DNA of 64,000 nucleotides from Rhyacophila brunnea (GCA_022495005.1 JAGYXB010000667.1:1-64000); one strand, 5' to 3'. Numbered from the stretch's first letter, positions 10,443 through 22,099 are shown. The notes: generated by a model not told the origin, from the sequence alone. Made by a program: numbers and translations.

Positions 10443-11437
10443 GTAAATACATGACCATGTAAGCGGGGTATTAAGAACCTCCGGGATCAGCTCCAACGAA
10501 CTTACTCGAGTAGCAGGAGAAAAATAAAATATCGCGACGTAAAAGTACGTAGTAACAATACATTACGTACGATCACAAAGGTTTCCATATACATTTACTA
10601 TATCTGATGAATTTAGATTTGAAATCAGAAATAAAGTAGGTAGCTATTTTGGTGTTTGAATCTCAAATTCATACCTACATGTGTTTTGTTGTTAAATTAA
10701 ATACATACTAAAAAAACTAGTATCGTACAGTCAAACCGGTTACGGGGAATACTACACAGGCAAAGTATCTATGCGTCAGCTAATAATATTACAAGTAGTC
10801 ACGTGATTCTAGGAAATTTTTGAATAGTCGAAATTATTACTTTTTAAACGCTTATTCAGAACGCCCATCACTAAATCCTATTTTAATTTACAATACAAAA
10901 TTGTGACTCTCTTATGAGCGATTCTGAAAGATCTGTAGTGTATTGTTTAATTGGACACGCCGAAATTTGCCTAAAAAATTTCAAGTATAGAAAGTTATAA
11001 AAAAATGTGTTAATCGTGAAGCGAAACAATAATTAATTTTGTCCGTCGCGGACCGTAACAATAATAAAATTGCCGCTGCAATAAAATGAATCATTCAAAT
11101 AAAAAAAAATTATAAGATTACAATCTTTAGGCTCAGAAAATTCGAAAGTTTCTCCAAATTATTATAATATTATAGCATTGAAAAAACGTACATACCGTAT
11201 TCGGTTTTCCTACACCGGTGGTGGTGATGGTTATTAGAAGATCCAAAAACTTGGCCCATTTTGACTGGAAATTGTATGTCGATTAATCCTTTAAAACGTA
11301 AAACAAATCACAACACTTCTTTATAAACAAAACAGGTAACACAGCTGAGCTTGATATAGCCGGGTAACAACACTTTTAACTTAATGTAGGTATAGCACGA
11401 AATATTTCAATGCAGTGATCACAACTTCTTTAGATCC
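10443..11437. other. AT-rich sequence, no gene seen
   Basis: No supported frame, repeat or RNA gene. Confidence 0.45.
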
Positions 11438-11445
11438 TTTACAGG

Positions 11446-12071
11446 CAGTGACGTCCCTAGACAAAATGCCGCCCCTGGGCAGCGCCGAAATGTCGCCCCA
11501 TTTTTATACAGTATTTTGTATCACACCCACGGTGGCCGCTCGGCTTAAGCGTTGGACTATAACGTCGTGGGTCCCAGGTTCCAATCCTGCTGTGCACGTA
11601 TTGTTTTTCAATTTGTGTCTGTCAGTTTATGGACCTAATAGGTTGAGCAAGTGGCTGACATCCATTTCTCGTAAAAAACAAAAATCTGTTAATACAAACC
11701 TCTACTCTGTGGATGTCCATATGATCCTATTAGGATCGGACATGGTCGAAAGAAAAGAATTTTGTATCATCCGTGCACGTGTCGTTTCTTGTCACCATGG
11801 ATGTCGAAGCGCAATGGAAGTAAACTAGACATCGCGAACTCGACAAAAAATTACAGTCCTGTCAAACCTTAATTATTTAATAATTTGGTTATATAATACA
11901 GTTTGTTTCCAACCAGTGAGCTGATTTTTTTAATGGAAAGATATTTCCGTTATTCCTAAGTTTAGGTAGCTATTACTGTATATAGCAAATGATTCTCCTC
12001 GTTTTGCCGCCCTTCGAGTAACTGCCGCCCCAAGCGACGCTCAATCTGCCTACCCCCACGGGACGTCACTG
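11446..12071. mobile_element. hAT non-autonomous element carrying a nested SINE
   Basis: The termini are cagtgacgtccc and its inverse gggacgtcactg. The exact 8-bp duplication tttacagg lies at 11438-11445 and 12072-12079. Subterminal CCGCCCC words on both sides suit hAT ends. Without the inserted SINE and its duplication the element is about 380 bp and has no transposase coding. It must have inserted before the SINE. Confidence 0.85.
11524..11758 (+). mobile_element. tRNA-derived SINE, family A, full copy
   Basis: It starts with a tRNA-like head (A-box-like ggccgctcggcttaagc, B-box region ggttccaatcc with one change from ggttcgaatcc), then a unique body and a tail in gaaagaaaag. The 11-bp word attttgtatca flanks it at 11513-11523 and 11759-11769 as an exact duplication, proving retrotransposition. 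It lies inside the hAT element 11446-12071. Length is about 235 bp. The head resembles a type II (Leu or Ser) tRNA but is not a gene: the acceptor stem does not pair. A 137-codon frame over it (11415-11828) is a shadow. Confidence 0.9.
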
Positions 12072-12079
12072 TTTACAGG

Positions 12080-13229
12080 TAAACACTTATTCATTTCACT
12101 GCGCACTTTTACGCGCAGATCGCTCCGGAAAACACCCTCAAAACTTCAGATAATAATCGCCAATAATAATATGACAATGAACGCTGTACACAACAATTTT
12201 CATATGGTTAAAAAATTAACACTGTTGAATAATCTGAAAGATATACATTAATAATTAAACTTTACATTTTAGTTGTTGTTGTTTAGATATATACTAATAT
12301 TACAAATACCTTGGTAATAATCTTAGGCAGGTACGTGTCCTATTGAAGTTTGTTTGACGGATGTCGTACAGCGACATTGATATAAATGTAGTACCTGTTA
12401 CCAATTTATTAATTTGCAGCACGCTGTTACTTATTTCTATTTTTAACACAAAGGATTTCGTATGCAGAATATTGGAACAGGTGTTTATCATACAATGAAC
12501 GTAGTCTTTTTTGTTGTTATTTGAATGATCTTTAGCAAAAGTTTAGTTTATTAACACCTATGTATTAAAACTTCAGCGACAAATATAAATAGATCAATCC
12601 TACTATTAATAATTATTATGTGTGTAATAATTAAACCAATATTTAGTTGTAATTTTCAACTTCTATAAGTGTTAAGTAGGTAGGTATATCGAAACATCAA
12701 TACAACACGCCATAACGATAAGTATACACATTAGTCATTCTTTGTTTTTTATACATAGTTTTTTATAAGGCTTATCATTGAGCGTATAAAAAGGTGATGG
12801 GTACAATATTCCAATGTGTCGTATCGACGTACCTATTATATTTGAGATTCTACTAAATTAAACTATACGGTAGGTACACAATATTATTAAAAAGGATTAA
12901 GTAACGTCAAACTTCCATGCCTCTATTGTATGTCATATCATAATATTTTAATAAATTAAAAACATCACAACAAGAGACAGCTGATAATGTGAAAGCCTTG
13001 CGAGTCTTACCACACCACGTGGGCCAATCTTAGAACAGAGGGCTTATGAACCGTGTTAATACGGTACGACAAACGTCAAACAAACTCTTCACTGTGACAC
13101 TATATTTATTATTATTGTGATAAAACGTCACCTACCGTCACTTGTAACACATTAACAACGAAAACGTTCGAAATTCGAAAATAAAATAAGCACCAAAACA
13201 CTTGTCGATTCACGATTAGAGCCGAAAGC
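12080..13229. other. AT-rich sequence, no gene seen
   Basis: No supported feature. A 63-codon minus frame at 12300-12491 has no recognisable domain. Confidence 0.45.
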
Positions 13230-13560
13230 GGCGTGCCGTATATTGACGAGATAGCTAAGGTATTGTGCCGACCGGCCGACCGACGTCGTTGACTGCGAGC
13301 CGCGAGCGAATAACGCAGATTGTAGTCAAGAGAACGGGCGGCGAGGTAGCTGCTTGCTAATGGCGGCCCCGCGCGAAAACTTGTTATCTTCGGCGGCGAT
13401 TGGCCTACGGTAGGCATGGATGAGGGCATCGCGGGAAGGTGGGGGGGCGTCCAATGCAGGCGAAGTGCATCGGGATGATTTTCGCGACGCCCTACTTCTG
13501 ATGCGCGCCTTCAGGGAAGACGGGAACGGACGGACAGCAATGATAACAGAGTACACCTGC
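13230..13560. other. CpG-rich block, possible regulatory or first-exon region
   Basis: About 330 bp stand out as GC- and CG-rich in otherwise AT-rich DNA (cgaccggccgaccgacg, cgggcggcgagg, gcgacgccc). Overlapping frames occur on both strands (minus 13112-13429 and 13326-13556, plus 13420-13632), none with a recognisable domain. Unlike family G it was not found elsewhere in the window, so it may be unique DNA such as a promoter or an alternative first exon of a gene outside the window. No TATA/initiator pair is convincing. Confidence 0.35.
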
Positions 13561-13914
13561 GGGTCTATTCTATACTCAAGGCGAACATCGACCGCTAAAG
13601 TGATAGTATTAATACATATGTATTTATATTGAGGTATTATAATTGTTACAATAATTAGCCGTTAGTTGTTACAAAAGTGCTAATACTTTGATACAAACCT
13701 ACCCTAGTTAGCAGTCGTATTTATCACTTTATCACATTAGCGGTCGTTAAGTATAGAATACACCCACTGGGACGCTTCACAAATTGCGTTAATTTTGGCA
13801 ATCGGTTATTGTGGTTTGATTCAAGGCACCAAATAATAGGTATTTACTTTAATTTTAACGTACTTACACTTGCTAAGAAATATACGTAGATATTAAAACA
13901 TTTTTAATTAACTA

Positions 13915-14080
13915 TTTTTTTTATTCAACGAATAATTCACAAGATTTAAGAATGTAACATTCTAATTATTGAACATACATACTTTTGAAAACACATATGA
14001 GAAAATAAATTATAACCAATTGGTTATTAAAACATTGTTTTTATTCAACGAATAATTCACAGGATTTGAGAATGTAACAA
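13915..14080. repeat. direct pair of a 45-bp interspersed repeat
   Basis: The word attcaacgaataattcacaa, followed by gatttaagaatgtaac, at about 13921 recurs with small changes at 14041 and again at 44450-44490. The copies are in the same orientation, 120 bp apart here. This is probably the end of an unidentified transposon. Confidence 0.6.
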
Positions 14081-14249
14081 ATACACGTAAGTGGAATATA
14101 TCGAAAGTGTTTAGACGCACCATGTTAAATATTCTGTGATATTACAGGTTCCGCCAAGATTGTTATTAAATTTATTAAAAGACATTTAATTACAGAACGA
14201 TAATAGGTATGTAATATATTATTTACTCTCGTATTATAGCTACGTAAAA

Positions 14250-14398
14250 GTGGGGCCACACCGGCAACAAGTCGCGCGACAACTCGTTAAATTTTACGAT
14301 AATTATCATAATTGCTTAAGAAATTTTACGATAATTATCATGCTTATCGTAAAATTTAACGAGTTGTCGCGCGACTTGTTTTCGGTGTGGACCCGGCA
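14250..14398. mobile_element. small foldback MITE
   Basis: The arms 14256-14302 and 14344-14390 are 47 bp long, inverted, with two mismatches, and carry the unusual word gtcgcgcgac. The spacer repeats aaattttacgataattatca, so the 20-bp word is present directly (about 14290 and 14321) and in part inverted. Ends gggg-ccacacc and ggtgtgg-accc could be extended TIRs. No clear target duplication was seen. A 62-codon frame over it is a by-product. Confidence 0.7.
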
Positions 14399-14399
14399 T

Positions 14400-15265
14400 A
14401 ATACTTACATAAACAATTTAAAAAAATATATCCAGTAGTGTAATTAGAATTTGTACGTTTTTCACTTAATAACAACAGACATTAATTAGTAAATTTGAAT
14501 ATGCAGGTTGTTTCACAATATGTAAGGCTATATGATATTATAAAGCCTAGTTTCATTAACATTATGATTTGCATATAGGCATATACATATAGTAGGTATT
14601 TAGTATTTGTTATATAATATATATTTCCCGCTTCTGAAAAAAAACTTTTATGTAAGTAATATTATTAACATACATAACTAATTCGTTCCTGGCAAAACCA
14701 AATATTTCAGTTATGAAAATTGTACATGAATTTCTCCAAAAATGTAACGTAAATGTCTAGTGTATAATGTAACAAAAATGTAATTCTGTATCATTAATAA
14801 TGTAACTATTTATGCCTGTCGTTAAAAAATGTATGTATACTTTTGTAAACCATTGTAAAGCAGAATAGCCTTCCATTCAGAGAAGAGCTCAATTGCTTCC
14901 AAATAAAGAAAAAAAAAACATACATAACGATTTTATTTGAATGAGATTATTCATATTGAGACTATCAAATTAATGCGTGGAAATGTCTATATATTTAAAT
15001 AAAATAACGAGTGTTTTTTTATATATACATAATATTTATATAATATATTTGTTATACTTTGACAACGATATTCAGCATCTGAGTAGATATAATGTACATT
15101 TTGTGACAGTGAGATGTATAAAAAACAAATATAGCAATGAGAAAGGATGAGATAAAAATATTTTCTATAAAAATAGCAAAAAAATAACGTCGTCATATTC
15201 GACGCATTATAAATTGTTTATGAAACCAACAAAAAATCATTAATTCCGGTCAGTAACAGAGTAGT
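14400..15265. other. AT-rich sequence, no gene seen
   Basis: No supported feature. Confidence 0.45.
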
Positions 15266-15267
15266 TT

Positions 15268-15425
15268 TTCTTGCTTGGCTGGGCCTCCCCCTCACCAGAG
15301 AGTAGATGGTGCTGTCCTGTCCGCATCAGTGGGTCACACTCGAGGAGTGGAAGTGGGGTCGACAGCCGGCTAGTCCACCCCGGCCCGATACGGTCAGCGA
15401 CTTCGCAGTTTTATCACGGAGTCGA
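15268..15425. other. isolated GC-rich block of unknown nature
   Basis: A segment with ggctgggcctccccctcacc and ccaccccggcccgatacgg lies in AT-rich DNA. A 63-codon plus frame (15306-15497) covers it but has no recognised domain. It could be a repeat fragment. Confidence 0.3.
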
Positions 15426-15599
15426 ATGCTAATCGAATTGTTATGTTTTATTAGTACTATATGCAGTAAAGTTTCCGACCAGTACCACGCAACCTAAGTA
15501 TGTAATGAGAAAACAATTATAGTAACGAATATCCATTTAGAGACGCTATAATAGATTGTATAAACTGGTGATAGATGTTAAACATGTACTTCGTCTCTT

Positions 15600-15830
15600 T
15601 CGTGCCATCCATAGTAGTATCACACATTATGAGAGGACATATGTACAGAATTCCCTAACTCGTTATTCAAAGAAACACAACAGTAAACGTAGCAACACCG
15701 CAATTTTTGGGTACTTTTGTGATTGGTACGTGTAGACATTCATCAAACTGTTAGCCGTAGCAGACGATAGAGCGATGTTCCCACTGATGATGGCTAACTA
15801 ACGATAGGGGTGGCATTATTTAAATGATTT
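15600..15830. repeat. diverged repeat shared with 19930-20085
   Basis: The segment near 15715-15815 (gtgattggt, aaactgtta, gtagcagacgatagag, ggggtggca) parallels 19990-20075 in the same order and orientation. Class unknown. Confidence 0.35.
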
Positions 15831-15839
15831 CGTTAATTA

Positions 15840-16251
15840 CGGGTCTAGGACGATTTGGCACCGGACAACTGGACGCCACGGAATTCGAAAATAAATAGAC
15901 GTTAGGTACTTATATGTACTTTAAAAAAAATATTCAAAACTATTATTTAGGTATATTTAAATGATTATATTATGATTTAATAGTTAGTGAGAATGTAAAT
16001 ATGCAGACGTTAATAATGATTTAATCGTGCTTATGATTAAGTTCCAACGAAAAAAGAGTTTTTTATTTTATATAAAGCCTTAGGCATGGTAATTCTCAAT
16101 CCGCGATAAAGAATACATTATGTTTAGAGTAAAATGAATTGAAACTACTAAGTAGTAGATAGAAACTGATTAAAATACCTCGCCTACGTTCTGTATACGT
16201 GTCTACGACAGTGCGGCGTCCAATTGTCCGGAGGCCAGTCGTCCCATTCCC
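15840..16251. mobile_element. 412-bp TIR element with TTAATTA duplication
   Basis: The left end (gggtctaggacgatttgg, caccggacaactggacgcca) and the right end read inverted (gggaatgggacgactgg, cctccggacaattggacgcc) pair over roughly 40 bp. TTAATTA flanks both sides (15833-15839, 16252-16258). There is no coding capacity. A 7-bp duplication of this palindromic sequence, or a TTAA core, leaves the superfamily open. Confidence 0.7.
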
Positions 16252-16650
16252 TTAATTATCTATCAAATCTGTATAAACCTATCATAATATCCTACATTCC
16301 ATGTATGTTGTACTCCATTCGTAATTTTTCATCTAGTAACTCTGCTGCCATCTAGCAAACTGATTGCTGAGTTGTCTGTTTAGTCAAATATACCTATTTC
16401 TGACGACATACTTTTGTGGTGGTAACCGCGGTTTTGTTTTTGTGTTCTCCAAGTGTTCGTCGTTAACTGCCTGCCGCCATACGATTGAATAAACTACATT
16501 GTATATACACATTGCCGTAAATTAATTTCGATTCATCTTTTTAAAGAATATAATAATTTCGTTATTTTAATTTATTGATTACTTTCCTGAAAACGCAATG
16601 TTCATCCCTGAAATTTCTACATAAATAATTAGTCTTAACTAAAAAAAAAC

Positions 16651-16797
16651 CGCTGACTGTATCGAAGAGGACTGGAGAAAGATGGGGAGGGCTGGAGACT
16701 GGAGAGGAGCAGCCAAGGAAAGGAGCGTGTGGAGGACAATTGTAGAGGAGGCCAAATCCCGCCCCGGGATGTAGTGCCGAGAAAGAAGAAGAAGAAC
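16651..16797 (+). pseudogene. LINE (RTE-like) 3' tail
   Basis: The frame ending at the TAG at about 16771 reads ERSVWRTIVEEAKSRPGM, the W-R-x-x-V-x-E-A-K form seen at the end of many RTE/BovB-like reverse transcriptases. It is followed by a gaagaagaag tail, also typical. Only the last codons are present; upstream sequence is too degraded to read. Similar tails occur at 36330, 41981 and 43885. Confidence 0.55.
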
Positions 16798-16799
16798 TA

Positions 16800-17239
16800 A
16801 AAACCCAAAGAAAATCTTAAATAGATACTCTTTAAAAGAAATCCCGACGTACAGCGACCAAGAAAGTTTAGTTTTGAAAAACTTAATTTTTCCATTACGA
16901 GCTGGAGATAAAACAGTGATGAGAAAAAGTAAAGTAAGAATTCGGGAAGGATGTCGAAGAAAAACTTTATTCTGTATAAATGTATTTATAACATTAAAAT
17001 GAGGATGAAAAAACACTACAGTTAAAGTAATTCAGTTATCTGCAAGTCATTAGACATTGCAGACTCATTTGTAACAAGCTGCAATGTGTGCTATGAGATT
17101 TATTTATCAGTTCGTACTGATATAAAAACGCACATACAATAAGTTTTTTATGCATAATTATTTAGGCGAAAAATCGTAAATAGCAGGAGGTAAATAAGTA
17201 TTTATTTAGTAAGAAATTTATTTTTAAATTACATCAAAA
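16800..17239. other. AT-rich sequence, no gene seen
   Basis: A 125-codon minus frame (16639-17016) overlaps the LINE tail and is a shadow. Confidence 0.4.
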
Positions 17240-17361
17240 GCTAACCAACTCCATCAGTAAATAATTGTAGTTTTAGTTCAGTGAAAACAAATACGAATGA
17301 CTGACAAAGTTTAATGTGCACTATTTATTTCGGATCTTCCTACCTCCACCCTTCGCCACTG
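17240..17361. mobile_element. right-end fragment of hAT MITE family C
   Basis: It matches the right end of the full copies at 26858-27445 and 53318-53900, ending cctccacccttcgccactg. The left part is missing. A duplication cannot be tested. Confidence 0.75.
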
Positions 17362-18077
17362 CATACAGGTAACATGAAACATTCGTTCTATACAAAACCA
17401 GCTGGGTAAAAAACAGCGACGATAAAAAGTACAAGAATGCCAAATTACATTACAAGCAATGAACAGTTTTAACTAACGAATATTATCCACTGGACCAACA
17501 CGCCAAACGGCAATATTTGCCGAGCAAACATTCAATTCGGTTTTCTCGCATCAGTGTCAAACGCCCAGGTGTTTTCAATTAAAATAAACATGGCGAAACT
17601 GGACGGCCCATCGATGACTTCGGTGACTAATATAAAATAGCAGTTCCGCGATCGATCATTCTAGAACAGCGCCAAATAGGTACTGCTCCATTCGCAAATA
17701 TATATTTTGATCTTTTCATAGTGAGATCTATATTTTTTATCAACAGTTAAAAATGCAGCCATGCATGTAAATACAGTCACTTACCTATTTCTGTAGGGAA
17801 AAATCGTCGAAAAACCATTATATTATTTGCATTATTTCGTTCGTTATTATTACGGTTTGATGATGAAATTTTCCATTGGATATTAAGTGAAATATAACAT
17901 TCTGTCTCGAAAATATTATTGCGTCAATTCAATACTCTTCGTGATATAGGTACCTACGTAATTGAGCGCTAATGGAGCCAACAAACAAGATGAAATTAAA
18001 TATTTGCTGAAAAGTTAACTGCTCTGTGCATTATGACTCTCCCGTATAGTGGAAAGACAAACCAAGCGAAGTCGACA
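17362..18077. other. AT-rich sequence, no gene seen
   Basis: No supported feature. Confidence 0.45.
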
Positions 18078-18079
18078 TA

Positions 18080-19349
18080 CGAGGGTGGGTCAATAATTCC
18101 TTAGAAAAAAGCATTATATTTCTCAACATAATTTCCTTGGAGCTCAATACACTTGGTTAGACGTTTCTCAATTTTTTTTAAACCGTCAGAAAAATAAGTT
18201 TTCGGAAGGTCCTCAAAATAAGCATTTGTCCGATCGATGACTTCTTCATTTGAAAAAAAACGTTGTCCACTTAGCCATTTTTTAAGTTTGGGAAAAGGAA
18301 AAAGTCACTGGGGGCTAAATCTGGCGAATACGGTGGGTGGTCGATCAATTCGAACTTCAATTCTTCAATTTTAGCCATTGATCGTAAACATGTGTGAACA
18401 CGGGCATTGTCCTGATGAAAGAGGATTTTTTCCCTGTTTAAATGAGGCCGTTTTTCTTCAATTTTGTTTTTTAGCTGGTCCAATAAAGATGCATAATAAT
18501 TCCCTGTTATTGTTTTTCCTTTTTCCAAATAGTCAACGAAAATAATTCCACGTGCATCCCAAAATACAGCAGCCATAACCTTACCAGCTGATTTTACGGT
18601 TTTCGCCTTCTTTGGACATGGTTTGCCTTCGCAATCCACCGCTTTGACTGTTCTTTCGTCTCGGGAGTATAGTGGTGTATCCATGTTTCATCTACAGTCA
18701 CAAAGCGACGAAAAAATTCATCCGGATTGCGTTGCATGAGCGACAACAGGGCTTTAGAGGCCACCACCCTATTGCGTTTATTGTCGACTGTGAGCAAACG
18801 CGGCACCTATCTTGCAGAAATATTTTTCATGCCCAATTTGTCATGTAAAATAGAAATGACGCTACCTTTGAGATCCCTGTAACCTCAATTATCTCACTCA
18901 ACTTTAATCTTCGGTCACTTAACACCATATCGTGGATTTTATTGATCATTTCTGGTGTAGTCACCTCTACAGGACGTCCTGAGCGTGGTTCATCCTTTGT
19001 TGATGTACGACCACGTTTAAATTCATTTAACCAGTTATAAATAGCTGCAAGTGAAGGAGCAGATATGCCGTGAACTAAATCCAACTCATTTTTTATTTCC
19101 TTTGCTGTTAACCCTTTTATATTAAAATATTTAATAACAACTCTAAACTCAATTTTCTCCATTTTCCATTTTTCCATTTTCCACAAGCAAATTTTTTTTT
19201 TAAATGTACGAGAAACACAACAACCCGACCAATCTGATTGAAACTTCGCAGCATACTGAATCGGTAGTGCCGCTGCATGAAAACAAATCGCTTGCAGTAC
19301 TAGTCGCGCCACCTGTCGGCTTTTCTAAGGACTTATTGACCCACCCTCG
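18080..19349 (-). mobile_element. mariner element, copy 1, inactive
   Basis: It is 1270 bp with terminal inverted repeats beginning cgagggtgggtcaataa and the TA target duplication at 18078-18079 and 19350-19351. The transposase lies on the minus strand. Copy 2 (34778-36062) is closely similar along its length. The structure is that of a full-length mariner (about 1.3 kb). Confidence 0.95.
18113..19177 (-). pseudogene. mariner transposase, DD34D, frameshifted
   Basis: It encodes a Tc1/mariner transposase, which would bind the TIRs and cut and paste the element in the nucleus. Parts in order: N-terminal helix-turn-helix region from the Met at 19177 (with YNWLNEFKRGRTSTKDEPR), the catalytic stretches VTVDETWIHHYTPE, HQDNARVH and PYSPDLAPSDFF. 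The second and third acidic residues are 34 apart. Breaks: a lost A after EVTGIS near 18865, TGG changed to TAG near 18808 in the ISARW motif, a lost base between the QSKRWIAK and GKPCPKKAK segments near 18630, and a lost base near 18280 after FPNLK. The family length is about 345 residues. It cannot make active enzyme. Confidence 0.93.
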
Positions 19350-19351
19350 TA

Positions 19352-20246
19352 TTATATAGGTATCGACATACAGAAAGGACATGTTACGTTGTAAATATAC
19401 CATATTAAAAATAGGTATAGGGATGCGCAATTAGAAAAAGACACGTGATTTGTTTTCTCTTTTACACCAACTGCAACGCTGTGGCATAAGAGAAGGGCTT
19501 TAGATTCCTTTGACTCGGTCACTTTTTAACCTTGACTTCACAGATGGACTGATCTCGTTGATAAAGACTTGTGTAGCATCATTTGGAACTTCAATAGAAT
19601 CAGTTAATATCGGAGGACGAATGGCGTACAGATGAGTATCAATGTAGTTATAAATTCTGTCGCTGCGAACATAGATCACGAGTCTCCATTGTTAGAAGAT
19701 ATCATGTCTCTACTTTGTCATTTATTTCAATTTGATGAATATGTGTTTTATCTTTTAATAAATAATTGTAATCTATTTAAATTAGTGTTTTCTTTACATC
19801 TGCAGTATTTATCAGGTACCTACATATTATTTAGATCAGACTTGGCGTCCAAATTACTAATATATAATAGAATTATGGTTTCCACGACAGTTGCACTGTA
19901 CACGCTCGTGGTATGCACCTAACTTTTGAATCAGGCTGTATGCGCTTTGAACATAGCAGAGGATTATGCAGTATTTCATGAAGTAAAAACAGCCGTGATT
20001 GGTCTACCGAACTGTTACGGGTAGCAGATGATAGAGAAAAATCGCTGATTGTTGCCGACTTCCATTAAGGGGGTGGCAGGATAAGACAGATATTAATCCC
20101 ATCACAAGACTTCAAATCATACAAAAGTTATTTCATCAGTTTCATTTTAATGAACAAATAAAAAAATCTGGCAAAGCCAGTCTTGAATAAAACGTAACTA
20201 AAATAAAATGTGTCGGAATACTTGAATTTGTATATAATATATACAT
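19352..20246. other. no gene; diverged repeat at 19930-20085
   Basis: The part at 19930-20085 parallels 15700-15820 (see there). A 96-codon plus frame at 19632-19922 has no recognised domain. Confidence 0.4.
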
Positions 20247-20250
20247 ATAT

Positions 20251-20503
20251 CGTCTCTGTTCTGGCAGAACACACTAACTGGAGAATACTAGTTTTGAGTA
20301 GTTTGACTTTGAAGTTGTTAAAAAGTTTGAAATAATGTAATCATGTGAGTTTATTAGGTAATCGTAAAAAGGATGACTTTAAAATAAAGACTGTTTATTT
20401 ATTAAGAAGGTTTCCAGACGGTAAAGTTTGAAATAAGGAACATTTTGGTACTAACTCAATATGTAATTTTTTCGAATAAGTGTCTTCTGCCAGAACAGTG
20501 ACG
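20251..20503. mobile_element. 253-bp TIR element, family D, copy 1
   Basis: The ends cgtctctgttctggcagaa and, inverted, cgtcactgttctggcagaa pair over 19 bp with one mismatch. It is flanked by atat on both sides (20247-20250, 20504-20507), a weak test in AT-rich DNA. Copy 2 at 29484-29738 is about 95% similar by eye and has aaat on both sides. There is no coding capacity. Confidence 0.8.
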
Positions 20504-20507
20504 ATAT

Positions 20508-21670
20508 ATTATATTTTAGTAGGTATAACCCATGCATGTCCAACGCGTCGATCGCGGGTTCGATTTTAGTCGATATCATCAAATTAGTCGTGAAAATGTA
20601 AAACGCGTATTCATTCAATTATTATAACGAAGTATGATTTAATTTTCAAATTAACCATGAGAATGTCCGCGCGACCGTGTGTCGTATAACTCGATTTGTA
20701 TTGGATCACCCACAGCCTTGATCGGGAATTGATCGGTTTAAACTGAGACGTTGTTCCTCTTACCACTGAGTGCCCAAACGAGACCAAAATATACCATTTT
20801 CACGACGAAGAGGAAATTGAGTAGGTATTTATTTTGTGATGGCGAAAGACATGTATTTTTTTCAATTTGTTTATTACGTTCACACTATGTATTTAGTGGT
20901 AGATAATAGTAACATTTAATAGCAATTATGAAATAAAATTTAATTTATGCATTCTTCAGATTGCTTTCTTTGCTTAGTTTCCGAGTTTAACAATGGCCGC
21001 ACGCGTAAATGACCCGCTAATGGGCCTTTTATTTCACTCCATAATGATATCAAGTCGTTTTGAAGTAATTTGCTGCTAATGAAAATATGATAAAACGTTA
21101 GAAAGCGAAACACAAGGCATGAAAAACAAAAAAAATAAGAAAAATAGGGGAAAACTCCCCGGATGTTGGGCCACAAATTCAAGTTAAATAGTTAAATACG
21201 TTGTCACTTTGTGGAAATTAGCTTGGAATAAAAACAAGTTTTTAATAGGTATTCTACCCAGTGGCGCGTTTAGTGACGTAGATGTCCGACGCACCGTGTG
21301 GTTTTGAGCCCCCCTACGATAAACATATATATTTCGTGTACATGAAATCGACTTTAAAAGGTATATAATATTTGCAATTTCTGTCTTAATGCAACGCATG
21401 ATCAGCCTACTCTCACGTGACGTGAATTCAACATTGTGAAATGGTAGTTGAGCGCTTGTTCTGTGAAATCTAGAAAAATAAACTCATCAATTTGAGAGAA
21501 ATACGCAGGTGTGTTGGTATAATTTAAAAAAATGTATGACTGATTTGAACTGTTTGGCGGCCCCTTTTTAATCGCTGACAAATCGGTTGCGCCAAAGAAA
21601 ATCGTCGCTGACTAATAACCTAATGAAGGGGCAAAATTTAACAAAACAAAAATTTGTTTAACTAAATAGA
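20508..21670. other. no gene; possible hAT left end near 21259
   Basis: A word cagtggcgcgtttagtgacg at 21259 resembles hAT termini, and CCCCCC/ggcggcccc words lie at 21308 and 21557, but no matching right end or duplication was found. Near 20538 cgcgtcgatcgcgg resembles 3492. Small frames here are not credible. Confidence 0.35.
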
Positions 21671-21678
21671 CTATAGAG

Positions 21679-22091
21679 CAGTGGTACCTTACCTTTAGTC
21701 TATCTCGAGCAAATTAAGAATTTAAAAATTTTAGGCGAGCCACACATAGGCGATGACACTTTTTTTGAAAAAATCAGCATTTTTGAAATAATTTCCTTCT
21801 TATTTTTAAATTCTTGAAACAATCTTTCTGATGCAGCAAGCATTGCTTCTTTAATTAGGTTGCAGTCGTCAAAGGGTTTTTTCTGCATTGCAGGTACATC
21901 TGCAATCTTAAATGAAGCAATTATAGCAGATTGTTGGGCAACTAATGTGGTTTTCAATATTCTTCAAATTCTTTCGATTTTTGACGTTACACTGCGCGCT
22001 TAATATATAATCTGAATACGCGAGACGCGAGCCACATTAAAACGGCACGCGAGCAACACGTTGCTCGCGAGCTACGGGTTGGGTACCGCTG
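21679..22091 (-). mobile_element. internally deleted hAT element (GTF2IRD2-like)
   Basis: It starts cagtggtacc and ends ggtaccgctg, with the exact 8-bp duplication ctatagag at 21671-21678 and 22092-22099. Length is 413 bp against several kilobases for an autonomous element. It retains transposase coding on the minus strand, so it arose by internal deletion. Confidence 0.85.
21700..21957 (-). pseudogene. hAT transposase N-terminal remnant
   Basis: An 85-codon minus frame contains QQSAIIASFKIADVPAMQKK, PFDDCNLIKEAMLAASERLF and QEFKNKKEIISKM in order. This is the characteristic stretch just after the zinc finger in GTF2IRD2/ZBED-like hAT transposases, in which an 'A-S-x-x-x-x-x-x-I-A' motif is followed by 'F-x-D-x-x-x-I-K-E'. 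The rest of the roughly 600-residue protein is deleted. It lies inside an element with an intact target duplication, so the deletion preceded or accompanied mobility. It is not functional. Confidence 0.7.
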
Positions 22092-22099
22092 CTATAGAG

